A stretch of 30,186 nt of DNA from NCBI GenBank assembly GCA_003539495.1, contig DPPB01000021.1:1-30186 (forward strand), written 5' to 3'. How positions within the stretch are numbered: the stretch's first letter is position 1; each line of letters opens with the position of its first letter. Positions 24,356-30,186 of this stretch are shown here, piece after piece. Below the pieces are notes generated by a model. The model did not search any database. It worked only from the letters and a program-made list of their open reading frames with translations, and had not been told where the DNA came from. Source of the stretch: Oscillibacter sp. GTDB taxonomy: Bacteria; Bacillota; Clostridia; Oscillospirales; Oscillospiraceae. Both the position numbers and the translations under genes were made by a program.

Positions 24356-24374
24356 TAATAGGTCATACCTAATA
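24356..24374. promoter_or_regulatory. Predicted GntR operator at the kinase promoter
   Basis: TAATAGGT-CAT-ACCTAATA: seven-base arms with one mismatch and the same 3-base spacer as the gntR operator. It covers the expected transcription start, so repression would be direct. Confidence 0.72.
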
Positions 24375-24443
24375 ATAATGATTCTATACTCTATCACGCA
24401 TCCACGGACCGCGAATCACACTACGGAAAGGAAGTACAGAGAT

Positions 24444-25973
24444 ATGAGCGAACTTATCCTTGGCATCGACATTGGCACCACCTCCCTAAAGGCGGCAGTC
24501 TTTGACCACGCCGGCGCGCAGAAGGCAGCGGCCGTTGTGGAATACTCCCTGCTGACGCCGCAGACCAATATTGTAGAAGCCCCCTGCAACATTTACATGG
24601 AGTCCATTCAGAAATGCATGCAGGTCATTGCCTCCAAGGGAACCATCAGCACCCGGGATATCACCGTGGTGGGATTTTCCGTGCAGGGTGAAACGCTCTG
24701 CCTGCTGGACGGCGATTGCCAGCCGCTGAAAAACGCCATCGTGTGGATGGATAACCGGGCAGGCGAGCAGGCAGAGGAATTGCGGAGCAAGTTCGGCGAT
24801 GAGCTGTGCTATCAGGTCACCGGCCAGGTGAGCTTTGAGGCCTGCTGGCCTGCGGCAAAGCTGCTGTGGGTCAAGCAGCACGAGCCCGAGCTATTTGCCA
24901 AGGTGCGCCATATCCTTCTGCTGGAGGATTATGTGATTTATCAGCTCACCGGCAAGTTCGTAGCCGAGGGTTCCCTGCTGACCTCTACGGAATACTGGGA
25001 TATCCGCACCAAGAAGTACTGGCCCGAAATGCTGGCCTATCTCGGCATTGACGAGAGCTTCCTGCCCGAGATCCGTGAATCCGGCGAGCTGGTGGGAACT
25101 GTCCTGCCCGAGATGGCCGATCTGCTGGGCATCTCCCCGCAGGCCAAGATCACCACCGGCTGTCTGGATCAGGCCGCCGGCGCTATCGGCGTAGGCAATA
25201 TTCGCCCCGGCATCTTTTCCGAAAACATCGGCGCCGCTCTGGCCATCTGTGTGCCCACCTCAAAGCTGACCTACGATCCCAACCGCCAGATGCCTGTGCA
25301 CTATTTTGCCACCCCTGACACATATATGATGCACACCTTCACCACCGGCGGCATGTGCCTGCGCTGGTTCCGGGACGGGTTCTGCCAGCCGGAGCTGGAC
25401 ATCCAAAACCTTACCGGTGTGGATGCATACGACCTGATGGGCAAGGAGGCCGATCGTGTGGCCCCCGGCTCCGACGGGCTCATTATGCTGCCCCATCTTC
25501 AGGGCTCTATGGCTCCCGATGTAAACCTCAACGCAAAGGGTGTTTTTTACGGTGCGACGCTGCAGCATAACAAGGCGCATTTCGTCCGCAGCATCATGGA
25601 GAGCCTGGGTTATTTGATCTGCCGCAATTTGGAGGCCATTGACGCTATGGGGCTGGAGGTCAAGCAGATCCGCACGATGGGCGGCGGCTCCAAGTCGGAT
25701 GTGTGGAACCAGATCAAGGCCGACATCACCGGCAAGACCCTCCATGTGACCTATTCCTCGCAGGATACTGCCTGCCTCGGCGCAGCTATTCTGGCCGGCA
25801 AGGCCGCAGGCGTATTCGAGAGCATCGAGTCTGCCGTGGACTCCATGGTGAAAATCAAAAAGACCTTTGAGCCGAACCCTGCCAACCGTGCCGTCTATGA
25901 TAAGCAGTACAAGAAGTTTAAGCTTCTGTTCAATTCCCTGTCCACGCTTTTTGACGAGGACGCCAAGGGCTGA
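24444..25973 (+). CDS. FGGY-family carbohydrate kinase (xylulokinase-like)
   Basis: 509 residues from ATG 24444 (MSELILGIDIGTTS), with GGAAAGGAAG upstream; the in-frame extension to 24252 crosses the promoter and is not coding. ASKHA/FGGY features: phosphate loop GIDIGTTSLKAAVFD (7-21), IVWMDNRAGEQ (99-109), the catalytic Asp D242 in TGCLDQAAGAIGVG, and MGGGSKSDVWNQI with ADITGK for ATP binding. It phosphorylates a sugar, polyol or sugar-like alcohol. With an importer of nucleoside type under the same predicted operator, the substrate may be a sugar or polyol part released from the imported compound. A strong terminator follows. Confidence 0.88.
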   Translation: MSELILGIDIGTTSLKAAVFDHAGAQKAAAVVEYSLLTPQTNIVEAPCNIYMESIQKCMQVIASKGTISTRDITVVGFSVQGETLCLLDGDCQPLKNAIVWMDNRAGEQAEELRSKFGDELCYQVTGQVSFEACWPAAKLLWVKQHEPELFAKVRHILLLEDYVIYQLTGKFVAEGSLLTSTEYWDIRTKKYWPEMLAYLGIDESFLPEIRESGELVGTVLPEMADLLGISPQAKITTGCLDQAAGAIGVGNIRPGIFSENIGAALAICVPTSKLTYDPNRQMPVHYFATPDTYMMHTFTTGGMCLRWFRDGFCQPELDIQNLTGVDAYDLMGKEADRVAPGSDGLIMLPHLQGSMAPDVNLNAKGVFYGATLQHNKAHFVRSIMESLGYLICRNLEAIDAMGLEVKQIRTMGGGSKSDVWNQIKADITGKTLHVTYSSQDTACLGAAILAGKAAGVFESIESAVDSMVKIKKTFEPNPANRAVYDKQYKKFKLLFNSLSTLFDEDAKG

Positions 25974-25981
25974 TTTCTTAT

Positions 25982-26011
25982 CGGCCGCGCAGAATTGCGC
26001 GGCCGGTTTTT
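25982..26011 (+). terminator. Intrinsic terminator after the kinase gene
   Basis: Nine-base GC-rich stem CGGCCGCGC / GCGCGGCCG with a 6-base loop, followed by GTTTTTG. It separates the kinase from the cupin operon. Confidence 0.85.
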
Positions 26012-26149
26012 GTGCCTGAACCGTAGCAGAGCAGCGTCTTCCGGCCAGAGAAGGCCCGATGTTCTGTCTATCTTGTCAGACGAATCGCCCCCATTTTGAT
26101 GCAAAGCGATGAATTTGGTGCAAATTGCGTCAAATTAGTTCTTTTTACC

Positions 26150-26178
26150 TTGACTTGCCGCAAGCAGAACGATATAAT
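26150..26178 (+). promoter_or_regulatory. Promoter of the cupin-led operon
   Basis: TTGACT (26150-26155), 17-base spacer, TATAAT (26173-26178); the ribosome site ACGGAGG follows about 20 bases later. No TAGGT-N3-ACCTA palindrome is present, so control differs from the kinase and probably involves the DeoR protein encoded downstream. Confidence 0.8.
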
Positions 26179-26211
26179 ACCGGTATAAAAACAGAAACGG
26201 AGGATGCGCAT

Positions 26212-26550
26212 ATGGAAAAACTGGGAAAGATCATTCACCCCAAGGATGCCAAGGTCTTCATGGATGAGCAGGAGCTGGTTCGTGAATACCTGCACACGGA
26301 TAAGATCACTTTCGGAGTCTCCCGCCTCAAGCCCGGTGCGGTGGGTGGTCTGGACACCGGTCACGCAGTGGCTGATGAGGTCTTTTTCTGCATGCAAGGT
26401 CATGTACTCTGCTATTTTCCAGAGGATGACACCTATTACGAGCTGGAGCAGGGCGATGCGCTGCTGATCCCCCCCGCCACAGGCCACAAGCTTTTTAACA
26501 TTGGCGACGAGGATGCCCTTATCAGTTGGAGCTGCGCCCCCCATCCCTAA
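26212..26550 (+). CDS. Single-domain cupin protein
   Basis: 112 residues from ATG 26212, with GGAGG 8 bases upstream; the longer frame from 26125 includes the promoter. Cupin motif 1 is LKPGAVGGLDTGHAVADEVFFCMQG in two parts (the GLDTGHAVADEV stretch and the FFCMQGHV strand), and motif 2 is GDALLIPPATGHKLFN. The visible candidate metal ligands are H and E in motif 1 and H in motif 2. Small cupins can be isomerases, lyases or sensors; the role is unknown. Cupins are also reported in anaerobic urate clusters. It is the first gene of a likely operon with the TIM-barrel, flavin-reductase and DeoR genes. Confidence 0.8.
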   Translation: MEKLGKIIHPKDAKVFMDEQELVREYLHTDKITFGVSRLKPGAVGGLDTGHAVADEVFFCMQGHVLCYFPEDDTYYELEQGDALLIPPATGHKLFNIGDEDALISWSCAPHP

Positions 26551-26633
26551 CAGCTATAGTCAGAACACAAATTGCGCTTCGCGCCCTCAGGGCAAAAATC
26601 AACCTGTTATTTTTTGAAAGGAAGTATATTAAA

Positions 26634-27302
26634 ATGAGCAAACATCCCGAACTAATTGTCATGCTGACCCACAATGACCGCACCGTCGAGAACGCCTACG
26701 AGATCTTTGACGCCTGCAAGGACACCAAGGCCAAATATTGGGGCTTCAAGGAAGTCGGTATTCCTCTGGATGAGATGAAGAAGCTGTGCTCCTACATGAA
26801 GGCCTGCGGCAAGACCACCTTCCTGGAGGTCGTGGCCTATACCGAGGAGGAGTGTCTCGCCGGCGCCAAGATGGCCGTGGAGTGCGGCTTTGATTGCCTG
26901 ATGGGCACAATCTTCTTTGACTCTATTCTGGATTACTGCAAGCAGCACGATCTGCGCTACATGCCCTTCGTTGGCAAGATCACCGGTCGTCCCTCCGTGC
27001 TGGAAGGCACCATTGACGGCATGATCGAGGAGGCCAACAGCCTGCTGGCCAAGGGCGTGTACGGCATTGACCTGCTGGGTTACCGCTACACCGGTGACGC
27101 GGTAGAGCTGAACAAGCGCTTCGTGGCTGGCGTCAAGGCTCCTGTGTGTCTGGCCGGCTCCGTTTCCAGCTACCAGCGCCTTGACGAGGTAAAGGACGCT
27201 GATTCCTGGACCTTCACCATTGGTGGCGCTTTCTTTGAGAACAAGTTTGACGGCACCTTTGCAGAGCAGATCGACAAGGTTGTCGATTACATGGCGAAGT
27301 AA
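26634..27302 (+). CDS. TIM-barrel protein of the ribulose-phosphate-binding type, function unknown
   Basis: 222 residues from ATG 26634, with AAGGAAG about 10 bases upstream. Repeating beta/alpha units are visible: KYWGFKEVGIPLDEM, KTTFLEVVAYTEEE, CGFDCLMGTIFFDS, RYMPFVGKITGRPS, GVYGIDLLGYRYTGDA, PVCLAGSVSSYQRL and SWTFTIGGAFFENKF, ending with phosphate-loop-like GS and GG turns at strands 7 and 8. This resembles KDPG-aldolase, ribulose-phosphate epimerase or NanE-type barrels. K in VGKITG could be a Schiff-base lysine. With the kinase it suggests conversion of a phosphorylated sugar-like intermediate. The exact activity is not recognisable. Confidence 0.7.
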   Translation: MSKHPELIVMLTHNDRTVENAYEIFDACKDTKAKYWGFKEVGIPLDEMKKLCSYMKACGKTTFLEVVAYTEEECLAGAKMAVECGFDCLMGTIFFDSILDYCKQHDLRYMPFVGKITGRPSVLEGTIDGMIEEANSLLAKGVYGIDLLGYRYTGDAVELNKRFVAGVKAPVCLAGSVSSYQRLDEVKDADSWTFTIGGAFFENKFDGTFAEQIDKVVDYMAK

Positions 27303-27318
27303 TTTTCGTAATTTTGAC

Positions 27319-27345
27319 CGGGCGGGGGAGCTTTTCCTCCGCCCG
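27319..27345 (+). other. Stable intergenic hairpin in cupin operon
   Basis: An 11-base stem with one G-T pair (CGGGCGGGGGA / TCCTCCGCCCG) between the TIM-barrel and flavin-reductase genes. No T run follows, so it looks more like an mRNA-stabilising or weakly attenuating structure than a true terminator. Confidence 0.5.
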
Positions 27346-27368
27346 ACTTTGAAAGGGAGGAGCATTTT

Positions 27369-27872
27369 ATGGACTTGATGACGATTGGTCAGGCGCAGAA
27401 GCTGACATCCCCTAATCCCTTCGCACTGCTAAGCGTTCGCAAGAACGATGGCACGACCAATGTGATGGCCGTTTCCTGGTGGAACTACGCCTCCAACCAT
27501 CCCGCCACCGTCACTGTCTGCCTGAGCAGCAAGGGATATTCCGGCCAGTGCATCCGTGAAAGCGGCGCTTTCGGCCTGAATATCGTGGGCGAACCGCTCA
27601 AGGAGGCAGCGATAAAAGCCGGTTGCTGCTCCGGCCGAGACATGGACAAGGCCGCCGCTATCGGTATTCCCCTAACCGCTCAGGAGGGCTTTTCTCAGGA
27701 AATGGTGGACGGCAGCCGCCTGTGGATTTCCTGCCGTCTGAAGGATACGCTGACTATCGGTGACCATGTGCTGTATGTGGGTGAGGTGGAAACTATCATG
27801 GGAGATCCCTCTGTGAAGGGGCTCTACGCATGGGAAGGCTATGGTCGGCTTGACACCGTTTCCGGTGTATAA
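27369..27872 (+). CDS. Flavin-reductase-like FMN-binding protein
   Basis: 167 residues, start ATG 27369 with GGGAGGAG. The flavin reductase/split-barrel pattern is clear: LTSPNPFALLSVRKNDGTTNVMAVSWW in two parts (the SPNPFALLS strand and the TNVMAVSWW flavin loop), TVCLSSKGYSGQCIRES, FGLNIVG and HVLYVGEVE. Such proteins bind FMN and reduce flavin or a small substrate with NAD(P)H. Clostridial members near catabolic genes often act as oxidoreductases of unknown substrate. It lies 24 bases before the DeoR gene and in the cupin operon. Confidence 0.82.
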   Translation: MDLMTIGQAQKLTSPNPFALLSVRKNDGTTNVMAVSWWNYASNHPATVTVCLSSKGYSGQCIRESGAFGLNIVGEPLKEAAIKAGCCSGRDMDKAAAIGIPLTAQEGFSQEMVDGSRLWISCRLKDTLTIGDHVLYVGEVETIMGDPSVKGLYAWEGYGRLDTVSGV

Positions 27873-27896
27873 CGCTGCCCAAAGCAAGGTGACGTC

Positions 27897-28661
27897 TTGA
27901 TACGAGAGCAACGCATCAGCTATATTTGCAGCGAATTGCAGCAAAAGGGTATCGTCTCTATTGCCGAGCTGACCCATGCCATGCAGACCTCCCGCTCCAC
28001 CATTCGCCGCGATCTAAGCGATCTGGAAGCACAGGGCCTACTCAAGTGTATCTGGGGCGGCGCGGTCAGCCTTTCCAAGCAAATGGCCTATGAGCCGCCC
28101 TTCAATACCCGGCGGGATCTATGCGTAGATGAAAAACGCCGCATTGCCTCCCGTGCCATGGAGCTGGTCGTAGACAATGCCACCATCCTGCTGGATTCCG
28201 GCACCACATCCTACGAGCTTGCCAAGCAGCTCGCCGGATCAAAGCACATCAATGTTGCCACCAATGACCTCAACAGTGCTATGGCGCTGGCTGCCAACGC
28301 CGATATATCCCTGTTCATTCTCGGCGGCACCCTGCGTCCCAACCATTACTCCGTCAACGGTCTGTTTACCGAGGAGATGATTCGTCAGCTTCATGCAGAC
28401 ATGGCTTTTCTCAGTGTGGACGCCATTGACCTTTCCTCGGGCCTGATGAGCTTTTCCATGGAGGAAATGCCCACCAAGCGCATGATGATCCAATCTGCGC
28501 GAAGGATTGTTGTCCTTTGCGACCATTCCAAATTTGAAAGCTTAGCGTTTGTCAATATCTGCCCCTTGAGCAGCGTTGACATTGTAATTACAGGTAAAGA
28601 AACGCCCCCTGCCATTCTGGAGCAGCTGAAAGAGCAGGGCATCACCGTTTTGACCGCCTGA
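27897..28661 (+). CDS. DeoR-family transcriptional regulator
   Basis: 254 residues; start TTG 27897, with AAGGTGA a few bases upstream. There is no better ATG before the helix-turn-helix. N-terminal DeoR motif: REQRISYICSELQQKG, VSIAELTHAMQTSRSTIRRDL, LKCIWGGAV. C-terminal sugar-phosphate-sensing domain: TILLDSGTTSYELAKQL, LFILGGTLRPNHYSVNG and VLCDHSKFE. DeoR regulators usually bind phosphorylated sugars, so this one probably controls the cupin/TIM-barrel operon in response to a kinase product. This gives a second control layer besides the GntR palindromes. Confidence 0.88.
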   Translation: MIREQRISYICSELQQKGIVSIAELTHAMQTSRSTIRRDLSDLEAQGLLKCIWGGAVSLSKQMAYEPPFNTRRDLCVDEKRRIASRAMELVVDNATILLDSGTTSYELAKQLAGSKHINVATNDLNSAMALAANADISLFILGGTLRPNHYSVNGLFTEEMIRQLHADMAFLSVDAIDLSSGLMSFSMEEMPTKRMMIQSARRIVVLCDHSKFESLAFVNICPLSSVDIVITGKETPPAILEQLKEQGITVLTA

Positions 28662-28698
28662 CCTATTTTGTTAAAAATCTTTATTTTAGGAGGAACAT

Positions 28699-30174
28699 AT
28701 GATCGATCTGACCATTAACAAGGCCGGCCTGGAGCACAATATCCAGAAGGCCAAGGAAAACAACATCATCATCCCCACCATCGCTCAGATGCAGAACCCC
28801 GACCTGATCCCCGAGAAGATCAAGGCCAAGCTCTCCAACACCGGGCTGTGGGATGTGGATCCCGTAAACCTGTTCCGTATCTCCTGGCACAATGAGGCCA
28901 AGGAGAAGGGCGGCCTGTTCCAGGCTGTGCCCAACTATGTGGAGATCCCCAGCAAGCTCTCCGGCGTGCCCTGCCGCATCATTGCCATGTCCGGCAAGTG
29001 GTTCCCCACCGGCTGCCACAAGGTGGGCGCCTCCTTCGGCTGCCTGGCGCCCCGCCTGGTCACCGGTCAGTTTGACGCCACCTATCATCACGCTGTTTGG
29101 CCCTCCACCGGTAACTACTGCCGCGGCGGCGCCTTCAACTCCAAGCTTCTGGCCTGCGAGTCCGTGGCCATCCTGCCCCAGGATATGTCCAAGGAGCGCT
29201 TTGACTGGCTCAAGAGCATCGCCGGCCAGATCATCGCCACCCCCGGCTGCGAGTCCAACGTCAAGGAGATCTTCGACAAGACCTGGGAGCTGAAGCAGGA
29301 TCCCACCATGATGATCTTTAACCAGTTTGCCGAGATGGGCAATCCCCTGTGGCACTACAATGTCACCGGCTACGCCCTGGCCGACCTGTTTGAGGCCGTG
29401 AAGAAGCCCGGCCAGAACTTTGCCGGTGCCTGCTTTACCTCCGGCTCCGCCGGCACCATGTCTGCCGGTGACCTGCTGAAGGAGCGGTATCCCCACCTGA
29501 AGCTGGCTGTGGGCGAGGCGCTGCAGTGCCCCACCATTCTGAATAACGGCTTCGGCGGCCACCGCATCGAGGGCATCGGCGACAAGCACATCCCCTGGAT
29601 CCACAACGTGAAGAACACCGACATGGCCATTGCCATCGACGATGAGGATTCCCAGCGTCTGCTGCGCCTGTTCAACACCGCGGAGGGCAAGGCCTACATG
29701 AAGAACGAGCTGGGCATGAGCGATGAGCAGGTGGAGAAGATGAGCTGGCTGGGCATCTCCGGCATTGCCAACGTGCTGTGCTGCATTAAGATGGCCAAGT
29801 ACTATGAGCTCACCGAGAATGACGTGGTGGGCACTGTGCTTACCGACTCCGCCGTGATGTATCAGTCCCGCATTGAGGAGCTGAATGAGATGCACGGCGC
29901 ATACAACGCGCATGAGGCCGCTATGGATCACGCTCTGCATATGCTGGGCCTGAAGACCGACAACATGATGGAGATGGGCTATGCCGAGCGCAAGCGCGTC
30001 CACAACCTGAAGTACTACACTTGGGTGGAGCAGCAGGGCATGACCGTGGAGGACCTGAACGCCCAGTGGTACGACACCAAGGGTACCTGGGATGCCGTTC
30101 ATGCCCAGGCCAAGGATCTGGACGAGCTCATCAACGAGTTCAACGAGGCCACCGGCCTGCTGAAGGACCTGTAA
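28699..30174 (+). CDS. Fold-type-II PLP-dependent enzyme (lyase/thiolase-like)
   Basis: 491 residues, start ATG 28699 with AGGAGG 6 bases upstream; it is complete, ending 12 bases before the window edge. PLP fold-type-II features: probable Schiff-base lysine K108 in FPTGCHKVGASFG, a substrate loop WPSTGNYCRGGAF (134-146), a Gly-rich phosphate loop FTSGSAGTMSAGD (246-258), and EALQCPTILNNGFGGHRIEGIGDKH as two short segments. It belongs to the cysteine-synthase/threonine-synthase superfamily, but to a long subgroup with ~150 extra C-terminal residues whose function I do not know. YgeX of urate clusters is also fold-type II but shorter (about 400). It may process an amino-acid product of ring opening. 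It may also have its own transcription, since 37 bases separate it from deoR. Confidence 0.75.
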   Translation: MIDLTINKAGLEHNIQKAKENNIIIPTIAQMQNPDLIPEKIKAKLSNTGLWDVDPVNLFRISWHNEAKEKGGLFQAVPNYVEIPSKLSGVPCRIIAMSGKWFPTGCHKVGASFGCLAPRLVTGQFDATYHHAVWPSTGNYCRGGAFNSKLLACESVAILPQDMSKERFDWLKSIAGQIIATPGCESNVKEIFDKTWELKQDPTMMIFNQFAEMGNPLWHYNVTGYALADLFEAVKKPGQNFAGACFTSGSAGTMSAGDLLKERYPHLKLAVGEALQCPTILNNGFGGHRIEGIGDKHIPWIHNVKNTDMAIAIDDEDSQRLLRLFNTAEGKAYMKNELGMSDEQVEKMSWLGISGIANVLCCIKMAKYYELTENDVVGTVLTDSAVMYQSRIEELNEMHGAYNAHEAAMDHALHMLGLKTDNMMEMGYAERKRVHNLKYYTWVEQQGMTVEDLNAQWYDTKGTWDAVHAQAKDLDELINEFNEATGLLKDL

Positions 30175-30186
30175 GAAATACACACA

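Noticed and set aside
28681..30183. 500-residue open frame on the - strand
   Set aside because: It is an antisense shadow of the PLP enzyme gene, with repetitive H/G/L/V composition and no recognisable domain.
1..30186. CRISPR arrays, tRNA or rRNA genes, insertion sequences, attachment sites
   Set aside because: No regularly spaced repeats, cloverleaf-type sequences, rRNA stretches, transposase reading frames or terminal inverted repeats were found on reading the window.

Overview
The window looks like a chromosomal segment of an anaerobic, moderately GC-rich Clostridia-type Firmicute, possibly a gut Oscillospiraceae relative. The evidence is AGGAGG-type ribosome sites, consensus TTGACA/TATAAT-like promoters, a BMP-type lipoprotein transporter, several low-potential Fe-S/flavin proteins and YD-repeat (RHS) proteins. 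Genus-level placement is inference.

Region 1 (1-4150, + strand) is a polymorphic-toxin locus. It holds the 3' end of an RHS protein with its variable C-terminal toxin, a probable immunity gene, and several small genes (two encoding membrane proteins). An orphan toxin tail with its own overlapping immunity gene follows, then a displaced RHS core fragment with broken ends. The RHS core pieces are GC-rich and the modules between them are clearly AT-richer.

Region 2 (4286-23925, all - strand) is a large catabolic island in two main transcription units. The upstream unit starts at a promoter near 24014-24041. It encodes two permeases, a BMP-type binding lipoprotein and an ATPase (a nucleoside-type ABC importer), then a RibD-C/DHFR-fold reductase. 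After a terminator-like hairpin come an AtzA/MtaD-type amidohydrolase, an iron-sulfur flavoprotein, a homologue of methenyl-tetrahydromethanopterin cyclohydrolase (Mch) and an unknown protein translationally coupled to it. The second unit is led by an autoregulated-looking GntR/UTRA regulator. It continues with a YgeY-like M20 hydrolase, a three-subunit xanthine-dehydrogenase-type molybdenum hydroxylase, a PreA-like FMN/Fe-S protein, a dihydropyrimidinase, an SsnA-like amidohydrolase and a FolB-type T-fold protein.

Region 3 (24444-30174, + strand) is divergent from the importer. It has an FGGY kinase, a cupin with its own strong promoter, a TIM-barrel protein, a flavin-reductase-fold protein, a DeoR regulator and a fold-type-II PLP enzyme.

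Three palindromes with the core TAGGT-N3-ACCTA, or close variants, lie at or just downstream of three consensus promoters: gntR, the importer operon and the kinase. They tie both catabolic units and the kinase into one predicted GntR regulon. YgeY-, SsnA-, HydA- and Xdh-like proteins recall the anaerobic purine/urate degradation clusters. The Mch homologue, FolB homologue and RibD-C reductase are all pterin- or pteridine-precursor-related folds. The FolB homologue has Gln where the pterin-anchoring Glu should be. My leading, unproven hypothesis is an inducible anaerobic uptake and ring-dismantling pathway for a pteridine (pterin/lumazine-type) or modified purine, possibly carrying a sugar-like side chain handled by the kinase arm. 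Homology calls come from reading the translations only; no database search was run.
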